Shown here one piece after another: positions 33,573-42,407 of a DNA stretch of 64,000 nt. A program made the translations under genes and the position numbers. The stretch's first letter is position 1. Each line of letters starts with the position of its first letter. The notes under the pieces are model-generated. The model ran no database searches and was not told the origin of the DNA. It was given only the letters and a program-made list of their open reading frames with translations. This stretch comes from Candidatus Amarolinea dominans (lineage in GTDB: Bacteria; Chloroflexota; Anaerolineae; SSC4; Amarolineaceae), in assembly GCA_016719785.1 (NCBI GenBank), contig JADJYJ010000001.1:1-64000 (forward strand), in the 5' to 3' direction.

Positions 33573-33636
33573 AATGCTCATGGTTTCACTTGGAGTCACT
33601 TCTGGGTGAGCGCAACACGTTGGGGACAAGGATAAA

Positions 33637-33786
33637 ATAAGCCAACCTAGCATAGTTGGTACATAATGGCACCTTGCACGAAACACAACCAAGGAAAGGT
33701 TGGCTCAGATGCAAGATACCACAAGAGACGGATATTATCAACTAGCGCTAGTACAACCAGCCTGTGACGCTCTCGAATCTGTCAAT
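33637..33786 (+). other. Possible transposon remnant
   Basis: AGCCAACCT near 33642 and AGGTTGGCT near 33697 are inverted copies. Just inside lies ATG 33710 opening MQDTTRDGYYQLALVQPACD, which looks like the first residues of a transposase but runs out into a tandem TCAATCTG sequence. There is no further homology. The surrounding 315 bases hold no other gene. Confidence 0.35.
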
Positions 33787-33815
33787 CTGTCAATCTGTCC
33801 AACCTATGTTATAAT
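33787..33815 (+). promoter_or_regulatory. Extended -10 promoter of the DUF4012 gene
   Basis: CTGTCA at 33787-33792, a 17-nt spacer, then TATAAT at 33810-33815 preceded by TGT. Start codon GTG 33858 would give a leader of about 35 nt. The -35 lies in a tandem TCAATCTG repeat. Confidence 0.6.
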
Positions 33816-33857
33816 CTGCCCGCTCGATCAAGTCCGCGCATTTTCTGAGATGATGTA

Positions 33858-35813
33858 GTGACCAATAAATCACCGATACCGGCGTCAGCCGCCGCGGCGC
33901 GTTGGCGGCGCCCTGGTTGTTTGTTGCTGCTGACCCTGGCGGCTCTCCTGGCCCTCTGGCTGGGATGGACAGGTTGGCAAGTTTATGGCTATGCACGCCG
34001 TTTACAGGCCAGTGTCAGCAGCCTGCAGGCCCTGGCTGCCCCCAATGCCCTTGACACCATTCAGCCGGCCGATCTCCTGGCCCTGCAGCCGCAGATCGCG
34101 GCGCTGGATGATGACATCCAGGGACTGGCGCGGACGGTGCGGCCGTTCATGTTCATCACGCCCGCGCTAGGCTGGCTGCCCAGGGTGGGGCCAGAAGCGA
34201 CGCAGGCGCGGCCCCTGCTCGACCTGGCGACCCACACCAGCGCAGCGGGGCGCCTGGCGTTCGACAGCCTGATGCCGGTGCTCAGCGCCTGGCAGGACAA
34301 ACAAGCGCCCGGCAGCCTGACCGAGCGCATTATTCCGGTGCTGGCCGCGGCCGCGCCCCAGTTCGAACAGGTTGCAGCCCGGCTGCAGCAGGCGGCGGCC
34401 GCGCGCAGCCAGATCAACACAACCGGCTTTTCAACGCGGCCGCAGGGCCTGCTCGACCGCTTCGACGCCGCGCTGCCGTTGCTGCAAACACTCGTGCGCG
34501 GCGCAACGCTGGCGCCCGCCCTGCTGGGCGCCGATGCGCCGCGCAGCTATCTCCTGGTGGCGCAGAACAACGATGAACTGCGCGCCACCGGCGGCTTCAT
34601 CAGCGGCATCGGCATTCTGCATCTCGACAAGGGCCAAATCTCGGCCGATCTGCAAGACGCGTACAGTGTGGACAACTGGGCGATTCCGCACCCGGACGCG
34701 CCCGCGCCGCTGGCGCGCTTCATGCAAGCCGATGTGCTGGCGCTGCGCGATGCCAACTGGTCGCCCGATTTTCCCACCAGTGCGCGGGTCATCCAGGGGC
34801 TTTACCAACTGAACAAGAACGTGGCCGCCGATGGGGTCATCGCCTTCGATCTGAACTTCGTGCAGGCGCTGGTTGGCGCCTTGGAGCCGTTGAACATGCC
34901 GGGCTATCAGCGACCGCTGACCGGCGGCAACGTCATTACCGCCATGCGCACCATCTGGGCGCAGCCGCTTGACTCGGAGGCTTCCGTCACGCCCACCAGC
35001 GGCGGCGGCAGCGATTGGTGGAAGCACCGCAAAGATTTCATGGGCGATCTGATGCGCGCCACGCTGGATAAAGCCCAGGGCGGCGACATTCGCCCGGAGT
35101 CCCTGCTCTTCGCCATCAAAGAGGCCCTCGATCGGCGCCATCTGCTGATCTCGGTCAACGATCCGAGTGTGCAAGCCTTACTCGATCAGAGCGGCTGGAA
35201 CGGCGCCTTGCAGCCCGGCAGCGGCGACTTCCTCGCCCTGGTAGACAGCAACCTGGGTTGGAATAAGGTCAATGGCCGCGTGGAGCAAACCCTGACCTAC
35301 ACCGTTACCCTGCCGGCCAACGGTCCGGCCCAGGCCGAACTGGTGGTGCAGTATCACCACCCATCCACGACCGCGCTCACGTCGTGTATTCACGAGGCGC
35401 GCTACGGCAACACCTACGAAGACATGATGGATCGCTGCTATTTCAACTATGTGCGCCTGTTGGTGCCTGAAGGAGCCGTACTGCGCACAGCCGATGGTCT
35501 GGAGTCGGGCACGCTGGGCACAGCGCCAGGCGAACGGGGAACTACCGAGATGCACGGTTACTTCGTCATGCTCCCTGGCAGCACCCATACCGTACGTTTT
35601 GTGTACGATCTGCCGCAGCAGGTGTTCCAGCAGGGCCGCTACACCCTGCGAATTCAGAAGCAGCCTGGCACGCGGGCCTGGCCTTTGCAGGTGACTGTCA
35701 AGCTGCCCGCTGACGGTCCGTGGCAGGCCACCCCAACCGACGCACAGGTGCAAGCGGGCCTGGTGACCTGGCAAACCACCCTCGCGCAAGATCGGTCGCT
35801 GGTGGTGAATTAA
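33858..35813 (+). CDS. DUF4012 family membrane-anchored protein
   Basis: 651 residues. One N-terminal TM helix (CLLLLTLAALLALWLGWTG near 20-40), then a helical region to 220 and the DUF4012 core (APRSYLLVAQNNDELRATGG FISGIG near 225-250, split here; GVIAFDLNFVQALVGALEPL). It is probably anchored outside the membrane. DUF4012 genes in Gram-positives and Chloroflexi often lie near polysaccharide genes, and the large cluster here begins 5 kb downstream. No catalytic residues were recognised. GTG is the only plausible start, just after the promoter. Confidence 0.82.
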   Translation: MTNKSPIPASAAAARWRRPGCLLLLTLAALLALWLGWTGWQVYGYARRLQASVSSLQALAAPNALDTIQPADLLALQPQIAALDDDIQGLARTVRPFMFITPALGWLPRVGPEATQARPLLDLATHTSAAGRLAFDSLMPVLSAWQDKQAPGSLTERIIPVLAAAAPQFEQVAARLQQAAAARSQINTTGFSTRPQGLLDRFDAALPLLQTLVRGATLAPALLGADAPRSYLLVAQNNDELRATGGFISGIGILHLDKGQISADLQDAYSVDNWAIPHPDAPAPLARFMQADVLALRDANWSPDFPTSARVIQGLYQLNKNVAADGVIAFDLNFVQALVGALEPLNMPGYQRPLTGGNVITAMRTIWAQPLDSEASVTPTSGGGSDWWKHRKDFMGDLMRATLDKAQGGDIRPESLLFAIKEALDRRHLLISVNDPSVQALLDQSGWNGALQPGSGDFLALVDSNLGWNKVNGRVEQTLTYTVTLPANGPAQAELVVQYHHPSTTALTSCIHEARYGNTYEDMMDRCYFNYVRLLVPEGAVLRTADGLESGTLGTAPGERGTTEMHGYFVMLPGSTHTVRFVYDLPQQVFQQGRYTLRIQKQPGTRAWPLQVTVKLPADGPWQATPTDAQVQAGLVTWQTTLAQDRSLVVN

Positions 35814-35850
35814 CCAGGCTTCCGTAACGGCAAGCCTTGCGCACCAACTT

Positions 35851-35886
35851 GAACAGGATGAACAGAATGAACAGGATGAACAGGAT
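35851..35886 (+). repeat. Tandem 9-nt repeats GAACAGGAT at a gene start
   Basis: Four units (35851-35859, 35860-35868, 35869-35877, 35878-35886), encoding MNRMNRMNR in the next gene. An intergenic phrase of this kind has been read into, or supplies, the start codon. Confidence 0.8.
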
Positions 35887-36382
35887 TTTCGCCCTGCGCT
35901 GGGCGCAGCATTCGGCACGGAGAACCAAATATCCTCTCTTTTTTGTGCTGCTCCTGCTGACCATGTTGCTCGCCGGCTGCACGGCGCAGGCCGCGCCGAT
36001 CATCATTCAGTGGTCCACAGAGACTGAGGTCAATACCGCCGGCTTCAATGTCTACCGCAGCGACAGCCGGGACGGTGAGTACGACCAGATCAACGACCAA
36101 CTCATTCCCAGTTCGCCTGACCCGCTGCTGGGCGGCCGCTATGCCTTTACCGACGCGCAGGTCGAAGCAGAGAAGACCTATTATTACAAACTCGAAGAAT
36201 TGGAGAGCACCGGCAATCGCATCACCTATGATCGCATCGTGGAGGCCACCGCGTACGCCCAGGGTTTCTTGGGCCTCAGCTACACCGTGTGGGCAGGAGC
36301 CGTCGTGGCCGTGATCGCCCTGTTCGGCATCAGCATGGCCCTGAGCCGCCGCCGACGGACGCACGACGATGCCACTGTTTAG
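35858..36382 (+). CDS. Putative lipoprotein with fibronectin-III-like domain and C-terminal TM
   Basis: About 174 residues. A hydrophobic segment ending in a lipobox-like LLAGC lies at about residue 48, followed by a beta domain reading IIIQWSTETEVNTAGFNVYR ... AEKTYYYKLEELESTG, typical of FN3-type domains in secreted proteins, and a TM helix near the C-terminus (VWAGAVVAVIALFGISMAL). The start is uncertain because several ATGs lie in the 9-nt repeat with no ribosome-binding site; the functional start may be later. Confidence 0.65.
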   Translation: MNRMNRMNRIFALRWAQHSARRTKYPLFFVLLLLTMLLAGCTAQAAPIIIQWSTETEVNTAGFNVYRSDSRDGEYDQINDQLIPSSPDPLLGGRYAFTDAQVEAEKTYYYKLEELESTGNRITYDRIVEATAYAQGFLGLSYTVWAGAVVAVIALFGISMALSRRRRTHDDATV

Positions 36383-36427
36383 CCAGGCAGGCGAGCCTCA
36401 TTCTGAACAAAAGAGGAAACAACACCC

Positions 36428-37117
36428 ATGATCAACTGGTCGAACTGGACGCAACAGCAGAAATTGCTGGCCGTGGCCGGCATCATTCTGCTGCTGGCGG
36501 CACTCATCTATACGGAAACCATCGAAGCCCGCTCCATCATGGCGCGCCTGCTGATCGTGCTGATTGCCTTTCCCCTGCACGAACTGGCGCATGCGGTGGC
36601 GGCCGATCGCCTGGGCGACCCCACCCCGCGGCAGTATGGACGCATCACCCTCAACCCGCTGGCCCACATTGACCCCATGGGCAGCCTGTTGATGCTCCTG
36701 TTCGGCTTTGGCTGGGCCACCACGCCGGTCAATCCAAACCTGCTGCGCGGCAATCGCCAGGTTGGCTCCATCATCGTGTCAGCGGCCGGTCCATTGTCCA
36801 ATCTATTCCTGGCCGCGTTGATTGCCATCCCGTTTCGCGCCGAAATCTACTCAGCCTCGCTGTTCTGGGAGATTCTCTATTACTTCGGCATCATCAACCT
36901 GTTCCTGTTTGTGTTCAACCTGCTGCCCATTCCGCCGCTGGACGGTTTCAACATCCTGGCGAACCTGCTGCCGACGTCCATGCGCAATCCGCTCATGGTG
37001 CTATCGCAGTACGGCTCCCTGCTGCTCCTGCTAGTGCTGATCCTGCCTGGCGACCTTTTTTGGGGCCTCATCAACCCACCGGTGAATTTTCTAAGTGAAC
37101 TACTCTTCGGTTTCTGA
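36428..37117 (+). CDS. Site-2 protease family (peptidase M50) membrane protein
   Basis: 229 residues with five to six TM helices. The zinc motif HELAH is at residues 51-55 (FPLHELAHAVAADRLGD) and the second motif LLPIPPLDGFN near 165-175 supplies the third ligand, as in M50B proteases such as Rv-type and YwhC-like proteins. It probably cleaves TM segments within the membrane. The substrate is unknown. The next gene overlaps its 3' end by 23 nt, so the two are co-translated. Confidence 0.88.
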   Translation: MINWSNWTQQQKLLAVAGIILLLAALIYTETIEARSIMARLLIVLIAFPLHELAHAVAADRLGDPTPRQYGRITLNPLAHIDPMGSLLMLLFGFGWATTPVNPNLLRGNRQVGSIIVSAAGPLSNLFLAALIAIPFRAEIYSASLFWEILYYFGIINLFLFVFNLLPIPPLDGFNILANLLPTSMRNPLMVLSQYGSLLLLLVLILPGDLFWGLINPPVNFLSELLFGF

Positions 37118-37703
37118 TCCCCATCGTGCAGACCCCGCGCCCGGCAGTTGGCCGCGGCGTGCGGCACGCGCCCGCTATCGGATCGCCCAGTTCCGGTCGG
37201 CCCTGCAAGCCCAGGTGACGCCGTCCGAGCTGGACATGGCGCGCGGGATTTTGCCGGCGCCGGCGTGGGCGCTCTTTGCCGCCATGCCGCGGCCGGACCA
37301 ACGGCACAGCCTGAACGTCCTGCTTGCCTTGCAGGCCCAGGGCTATCGTCCCCCGGCCGATCGCGATTTACTGGCGGCCGCCCTATTGCACGATGCGGCC
37401 AAATCCGGTCATTTGCGCTTGTGGCATCGCGTGGCGCTGGTCCTGCTCAATCTGACACCGCCAGGGCGGCGCCTCTTGCGTTGGCTGGCGCGACCCGCGA
37501 CGCCCGCTCACTGGCGTTACTCTTTTTACGTGATCGTTCACCATGCGGCGCTGGGCGCCGCACAGGTGTTGGCCGCCGGCTGTTCGACCACAACGGCCTG
37601 GCTCATCGAACACCACCAGGCGCCCCTGGTCACCCATGCGGCAGCGCGCAGTCAACACGACGCGTGGCTGCTGGCTTTGCAGAAAGCAGATAACGAATCA
37701 TGA
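37095..37703 (+). CDS. HD-domain protein
   Basis: 202 residues starting at GTG 37095. The HD signature is DLLAAALLHDAAKSG near 95-110, preceded by the first His in RPDQRHSLNVLLAL and followed by a later VHHAAL. HD proteins are metal-dependent phosphohydrolases acting on nucleotides or second messengers. The C-terminal half is helical. It overlaps the M50 gene at its start and the prephenate dehydrogenase gene at its end (ATGA), so these three form a tight operon. Confidence 0.75.
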   Translation: MNYSSVSDPHRADPAPGSWPRRAARARYRIAQFRSALQAQVTPSELDMARGILPAPAWALFAAMPRPDQRHSLNVLLALQAQGYRPPADRDLLAAALLHDAAKSGHLRLWHRVALVLLNLTPPGRRLLRWLARPATPAHWRYSFYVIVHHAALGAAQVLAAGCSTTTAWLIEHHQAPLVTHAAARSQHDAWLLALQKADNES

Positions 37704-38782
37704 CTCAGCAAACGAACGCTTCGCCTTCATCAGCTTCATCAGTTTCATCAGTTTCATCAGTTTCATCAGTTTCATCAGCTTCATCGCCATTGGCATCCTC
37801 GCCCCAGGTCACCATCGTGGGCCTGGGACTGATCGGCATTTCGATCGGCCTGGCCCTCAAGCAGAGCGTCGGCCAACAGTCTTTTCTGATTGTCGGCCAC
37901 GACAAGAACATCGCCGCGGCCGAGTATGCACGCAAGGTCAAGGCGGTTGATCGCACCGACTCGAACCTGGTATCCGCCATCGCGGCCGCCGACCTGGTCA
38001 TCCTCGACCTGCCCTTGCCGGAGATTCGGCCCACGCTGGCCGCCATCGCCGCGGCACTGAAACCAGGCTGCGTCGTCACCGATACTGCCAACCTCAAGCG
38101 ACCGGTGCTGCAGGCGGCCGCCGAGTTGCTGCCGGTGCACGTATTCTTTGTGGGCGGCCACCCGGTCATCACCGCCGCCGACACCAGTTTCTACAAAGCC
38201 ACCGCCACCCTCTTTGCCAAACGCCCCTACTGCCTGACGATCGCGCCGGCGACAGCGGCCGCCGCGGCCCAGGTCGTTTCCGATCTGGCGGAGCGCCTGG
38301 GCGCCGCGGTCCTCTACCTCGACCCGGCCGAGCACGACGGCGTGATGGCCGGTGTTGAGACGCTGCCGGCGATCATGGCAGCGGCCCTGTTGGCCACAGC
38401 ACGCCAGGGCGCCTGGAAAGAGGAGATCAAAATGGCCGGCGCGCAGCTCGAAACCTCGACACGGCTGACCGCCGAAAGCGCCTCGCTGCTGGCGCAGGCC
38501 ACTGCCGGCAACCGTGACAACGTCTTGTCCTGCTTGAACGCCCTGGGCCAGCAGTTGGACACCTGGCGCGACCTCGTCTCCAGTGGTGAGACCGCCGCGC
38601 TCGAAGAGGCCTTCAGCCGCGCATTGGCCGTGCGTGGAGACTGGATGCTCGACCGCACCCGGCCCGCGCTCGGTGTGGAAACAGCGGCGTTGCCTGCGCA
38701 CCCCAATATCTGGATGCGCATGTTGGGCCTGGGCGGCCGCCAACTGCGCGGGGAAGATGAGAGGACGTCCCAAAAGGATTAG
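37700..38782 (+). CDS. Prephenate dehydrogenase-like enzyme (TyrA family)
   Basis: 360 residues. The dinucleotide-binding motif reads VTIVGLGLIGISIGLAL near 37-53. Further TyrA features are VILDLPLPEIRPTLAAIAAA, VVTDTANLKRPVLQAAAELL and FVGGHPV. The C-terminal helical dimerisation domain runs from about 200. The function would be NAD(P)-dependent conversion of prephenate (or arogenate) in tyrosine synthesis; no other aromatic-pathway gene is nearby. The first 35 residues are mostly Ser/Val and are encoded by tandem 9-nt repeats, so the natural start may be after residue 30. Confidence 0.8.
   Translation: MTQQTNASPSSASSVSSVSSVSSVSSASSPLASSPQVTIVGLGLIGISIGLALKQSVGQQSFLIVGHDKNIAAAEYARKVKAVDRTDSNLVSAIAAADLVILDLPLPEIRPTLAAIAAALKPGCVVTDTANLKRPVLQAAAELLPVHVFFVGGHPVITAADTSFYKATATLFAKRPYCLTIAPATAAAAAQVVSDLAERLGAAVLYLDPAEHDGVMAGVETLPAIMAAALLATARQGAWKEEIKMAGAQLETSTRLTAESASLLAQATAGNRDNVLSCLNALGQQLDTWRDLVSSGETAALEEAFSRALAVRGDWMLDRTRPALGVETAALPAHPNIWMRMLGLGGRQLRGEDERTSQKD
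37726..37788 (+). repeat. Seven tandem TTCATCAGT units at the TyrA N-terminus
   Basis: Nine-nt units from 37726 to 37788, read as SSA/SSV tripeptides. The unit length preserves frame. It adds a Ser-rich extension before the conserved fold. Confidence 0.9.
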
Positions 38783-38874
38783 ATCTGCTGATTTGGAGAT
38801 GCTTCAACGCAGAGACGCCAGGGCGCAAAGGCTCTTGGGGCTAAAAATTGAGCAAACAATGGAGTTCTTATTCA

Positions 38875-39576
38875 GTGCCTAGTATTTCTGTTTGTATGCC
38901 TGCGTATAACGAAGAGCAAAACCTGCCCGGTATGATTGCGGATGTCATCAGTGTGATGCGCGGCCGCGGGGATGAATTCGAAATCGTCGTCACCAACGAC
39001 GGCAGCAAGGACCGCACCGGCGCCGTGTTGCAGGAATTGGCGCAAACCTACCCTGAATTGCGTCCCGTGGAGCATCCGGTCAACCGCGGCTACGGCGCCG
39101 CTGTCTTCACCGCGATCACCAGTGCGCGCAAAGACCTGGTTTTCTTCACCGACTCCGATCGCCAGTTCAAGCTGGATGAGTTGGACCGCCTGCTGCCGCA
39201 CATCGCCGGTGCGGACATGGTCGTCGGCTACCGCGCACCGCGACGTGACCCACCGCTGCGCGTCCTGTTTGGCAAGGGTTGGAGCGCCCTGGTGACCCTC
39301 CTCTTCGGCTACACCGCGCGCGACATTGACTGCGCGTTCAAGCTGTTCCGCCGCGAGGTGATCGAAAAGGTTGGCCCCCAGATCCAATCGCGCGGCGCCA
39401 CCTTCAGCGCCGAATTCCTGGTGCGCACCAAGCGCGACGGGTTCCGCATCAAGGAGGTACCCGTCAGTCACCTGCCACGCACGGCTGGCAACCCCACGGG
39501 CGCCAAACTGCACGTCATCCTGCGCGCGTTTCGCGAGCTGTGGCAGTTCCGCCGTGAGCTGTGGCGCGAGGCCTGA
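38875..39576 (+). CDS. Family 2 glycosyltransferase (dolichyl-phosphate-mannose-synthase-like)
   Basis: About 233 residues, MPSISVCMPAYNEEQNLPGM. GTG 38875 is chosen because GGAG precedes it at good spacing; a TTG lies at 38848. GT-A signatures are VVTNDGSKDRTG, the metal-binding FFTDSDRQF (D-x-D near residue 94) and the DIDCAFKLFRREV segment. It is likely to move a sugar from an NDP-sugar to a lipid carrier or protein. It opens the polysaccharide locus; the 3' end overlaps the next GT gene by 16 nt. Confidence 0.86.
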   Translation: MPSISVCMPAYNEEQNLPGMIADVISVMRGRGDEFEIVVTNDGSKDRTGAVLQELAQTYPELRPVEHPVNRGYGAAVFTAITSARKDLVFFTDSDRQFKLDELDRLLPHIAGADMVVGYRAPRRDPPLRVLFGKGWSALVTLLFGYTARDIDCAFKLFRREVIEKVGPQIQSRGATFSAEFLVRTKRDGFRIKEVPVSHLPRTAGNPTGAKLHVILRAFRELWQFRRELWREA

Positions 39577-40835
39577 GCGCGGCGCGCGGCACGCCATCAT
39601 CCTACCGGGTGTTGATGATTGCACCCACCGGCTTTTTTGCTGACTACGGCTGTCACGTGCGCATTCAGGGCCACGCGCAGGCGCTGCAGGCGTGTGGCCA
39701 CCAGGTGCGCATCGTCACCTATCCTGGTGGCCGTGAGGTGCCCGGCTTGACCATCGTGCGCCCGCCGTGGCCCCCTGGCGCGCGCGGCCGCGACATGCCG
39801 GTCGGTTCCTCCTGGCGCAAACTTGCGCTCGACCTGCTGCTGGCCTCCGCGGTCTGGCAAACGGCCGGGCGCTGGCAACCGCACCTGGTTCATGCCTACC
39901 TGCACGAAGGCGCCCTGCTCGGCGCCCTGTTGTCTGCCCGTCAGCGCCTGCCGCTCGTGTTCGATTTCCAGGGCAGTCTCGTTGGCGAGATGCTCGATCA
40001 TCGCTTCCTGGCGCCGCACTCGCCGCTGCTGCCCGCCTGGCAACGCCTGGAGCGCTGGATTGATCAGCAGCCCGCGGCCATTCTCGCCAGTTCGCAGCAC
40101 GCCCACGACCTGCTTGTGACCACCTTCGGCGTACCCGCCGCCCGTGTCACCACCCTGCCGGACAGTGTGGATCCGGCCCAATTTCGCCCTGCATCCATGT
40201 TTGCAGCGCACGAGTTGGCCGCGCTGCGCGCCCAGCTTGGCCTGCCCTCCGGCCGTCCGCTGGTCGTCTACCTCGGTCTGCTGGCGCCTTACCAGGGCAT
40301 TGACTTGCTCCTACAGGCCGCGCGGGCGCTGCAGCGTTCCCCGCCAACCGCAGCCGGCCGGCCATTCTTCCTCATCATGGGCTTCCCGTTTGTGGAGCAC
40401 TACCGGCGCCTGGCGCAGCGCCTGGGCCTGGCCGCGGACGTGCTCTTCACCGGCATGGTGCCCTTTGCCGACGCCCCGCGCCATGTGGCCCTGGGCGATG
40501 TCGCGGTCGCGCCCAAGCTCTCGGCCACGGAGGGCAGCGGAAAACTGTTGACCTACATGGCGAGCGCACTGCCGGTGGTTGCGTTCGACACTCCCGTGCA
40601 TCGCGAATACCTGGGTGATCTCGGTTTCTACGCAGCGCCTGCCGACAGCCACGCCTTGGCCGCGGCCCTGACCGCAGCGCTGCACGATCCACTTGCCGCC
40701 CGCACCCGCGGCGCAGCCCTGCGCGCCCGCGCCGTGCAACACTACACCTGGCCCCACGCCGCCGCCGCCATCGAAGAAATCTACCACCGCGTCAGCCTCC
40801 TGGCTGAACAACGTCGTCACGCCGGAGGCAACTAA
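39561..40835 (+). CDS. Family 4 glycosyltransferase
   Basis: Up to 424 residues. The conserved part begins at VLMIAPTGFFADYGCHVRIQ, so the start may be GTG 39609 rather than GTG 39561. GT-B features are VVYLGLLAPYQGIDLLLQAA near 234 and the sugar-nucleotide motif KLSATEGSGKLLTYMASALP near 313, where the usual E-x7-E is represented by EGSGKLLTYMA. Donor and acceptor cannot be told. It is coupled to the preceding GT2 gene. Confidence 0.82.
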   Translation: MARGLSAARGTPSSYRVLMIAPTGFFADYGCHVRIQGHAQALQACGHQVRIVTYPGGREVPGLTIVRPPWPPGARGRDMPVGSSWRKLALDLLLASAVWQTAGRWQPHLVHAYLHEGALLGALLSARQRLPLVFDFQGSLVGEMLDHRFLAPHSPLLPAWQRLERWIDQQPAAILASSQHAHDLLVTTFGVPAARVTTLPDSVDPAQFRPASMFAAHELAALRAQLGLPSGRPLVVYLGLLAPYQGIDLLLQAARALQRSPPTAAGRPFFLIMGFPFVEHYRRLAQRLGLAADVLFTGMVPFADAPRHVALGDVAVAPKLSATEGSGKLLTYMASALPVVAFDTPVHREYLGDLGFYAAPADSHALAAALTAALHDPLAARTRGAALRARAVQHYTWPHAAAAIEEIYHRVSLLAEQRRHAGGN

Positions 40836-40890
40836 ACGCCTCGTTGGTTCACTTTGCGATCCCCGATCTCCACTTCATCTCCTGGTTTTT

Positions 40891-41095
40891 ACCACAGAGA
40901 ACAAAAAACGCAGAGAGTTGCCTTTGCGTCTATCTGCCGTTTCTTTGTGTTCTCTGTGCTCTTTGTGGTTGATGTCGCGCCTTCGTGGACCTTCGCCTCT
41001 GATCTCCAACGCCTTCGCGCCTTCGTATCCCTTCGCGCCTTCGTATCCCTTCGCGCCTTCGCGCTCCAAACGCCTTCGCGCTCCAAACGCCTTCC
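40891..41095 (+). repeat. Inverted CACAGAGAAC repeat and tandem CTTCGCGCCTTCG units
   Basis: ACCACAGAGAACAAA at 40891-40905 and TTTGTGTTCTCTGTG at 40944-40958 are imperfect inverted copies, so the block could fold. From 40981 to 41095 there are several units based on CTTCGCGCCTTCGTATCC, then GCGCTCCAAACGCCTTC twice. They are simple-phrase repeats with no coding sense. Confidence 0.7.
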
Positions 41096-41105
41096 ACTTT
41101 CCACT

Positions 41106-41134
41106 TTGCGCCATCCCTGCCAGGGTGTTATAAT
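41106..41134 (+). promoter_or_regulatory. Promoter of the Wzz-like gene
   Basis: TTGCGC at 41106-41111, a 17-nt spacer, then TATAAT at 41129-41134 with an upstream TGT (extended -10). It is the only good promoter inside the polysaccharide locus and lies 80 nt before the start codon. Confidence 0.65.
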
Positions 41135-41213
41135 CGCCGTTGTGCCGCAGCCCTTTTGGGCTGCCCAATCTGAATCGCAACCCCTCGGGTGATATGTCCC
41201 GATCGAGTGAGTC

Positions 41214-42407
41214 ATGACCCAAGAACTGAATCTCGCGAATCTTTTGCAGACCCTGAGCCGTCGCTGGCTGTTGATTGCCCTGGTGCTATCGGTAACCGTC
41301 GGCGCCACGTTGCTCTATGGCCTGCTGCGGCCGCCCACCTACCAGGCACGCGCCGTGCTGCGGGTGCGCGTTCCGCAGTTTCAATGGAACATTGACCCCG
41401 CGGTGCAGCGCATCATTGACACGAAGCGCGATTGGCGCCGCGAGTTCATGCTGCTCGGCCAGACCAAAACCGTGGCCGAACGCGCCGTGGCCGGACTGAA
41501 CCTGACGGTGAACAGCGACCTGTTGGCACGCGTCACCCTGCGCGCCGAATCCACCGATAGTATTCTGCTGGACGCTTCCGGGCCGACGGCCACTGACGCC
41601 GCACAGTTGGCGAACGCCTGGGCCGATGCCTTGCAAAAGGTGGTGGCCGAACAGTACGGCACCGAGCTGATGTACCAGGAAATCGCCGATCTGGGCCAGG
41701 AATTCAAGACCCGCATGGACAGCAGCCAGCAGGCGCTTGAAGCGTTCAAGGCCGAGACAGGACAGGGGGTGGGCAGCGCCGAAACGTTCGAAGCGGGCGG
41801 CCTGGAGCCAGACCAGAAGGAACTCGACGCCCGTGCCGGCCTACTGGCCGATTACCGGGTGGCGCTCGATGCCGCCAACCGCCTGTTGACCCAGATTGAC
41901 GAAGCCCAGGCCGGTCAACGCGCGCCGACCGCCATCGCCTGGGAAATGTTGGCGAACGGCATCATGCAGGCACGCGCCGATCTGCAAGGCGCGCCGCCGG
42001 CTTTCAGCGACCTGGCCGCGTGGAAAACCCGGCTGCAAGCCGAGGCCGTCACCCTGCAAGAATCGGTGGACTGGTTCAACAGCGATGTCCTGAAGCTGCA
42101 AGCCAAGCTGGCGACCGAGGACTCGCAGCTCTACTGGCTGACGCAGCAGCGCAACCTGGCGGCCGATCCCTACCTGGCCGTGCGGCGTCAACTGCACGAG
42201 ATCGAGTACCAGACGCCCATTGATCCACTTTCGGTTGAAATCCTGGAGCAAGCCGCAGCCGAGACCGCTTCCCGTTCCTGGTCTGTCCTGCTGCGCCTGG
42301 TCATCGCCGCTGTGGCCGGTCTGATTGCCGGTGTTTGGCTGGCGCTGCTGTGGGACTTTGTCTTTGCGCGGCAACCGCAGGCGCTGGGTGCCCGCGCCGC
42401 GCGCTAG
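41214..42407 (+). CDS. Wzz-type polysaccharide chain-length/copolymerase protein
   Basis: 397 residues. The layout is TM near 18-36 (WLLIALVLSVTVGATLLYGL), a long extracytoplasmic helical region (about 40-345, with coiled-coil-like stretches), and a second TM near 360-382, as in the Wzz/LpsO family of polysaccharide co-polymerases. There is no C-terminal tyrosine-kinase domain. It would set polymer length with the O-antigen polymerase-like protein at 50587. It overlaps the next gene by 20 nt. Confidence 0.8.
   Translation: MTQELNLANLLQTLSRRWLLIALVLSVTVGATLLYGLLRPPTYQARAVLRVRVPQFQWNIDPAVQRIIDTKRDWRREFMLLGQTKTVAERAVAGLNLTVNSDLLARVTLRAESTDSILLDASGPTATDAAQLANAWADALQKVVAEQYGTELMYQEIADLGQEFKTRMDSSQQALEAFKAETGQGVGSAETFEAGGLEPDQKELDARAGLLADYRVALDAANRLLTQIDEAQAGQRAPTAIAWEMLANGIMQARADLQGAPPAFSDLAAWKTRLQAEAVTLQESVDWFNSDVLKLQAKLATEDSQLYWLTQQRNLAADPYLAVRRQLHEIEYQTPIDPLSVEILEQAAAETASRSWSVLLRLVIAAVAGLIAGVWLALLWDFVFARQPQALGARAAR

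Larger units (their letters stand above)
40836..41213. other. Repetitive intergenic region before the Wzz-like gene
   Basis: 378 bases. They hold an inverted repeat, tandem repeats and a promoter (separate entries). No gene is supported; the ORFs here are made by the repeats. Confidence 0.6.

Noticed and set aside
31929..33635. 568-codon plus-strand open frame
   Set aside because: It is opposite the FAD oxidoreductase, which has full family motifs. The plus frame has none.
40981..41095. Possible CRISPR or satellite array
   Set aside because: Tandem CTTCGCGCC phrases have no spacers of constant length. Best described as a simple repeat.
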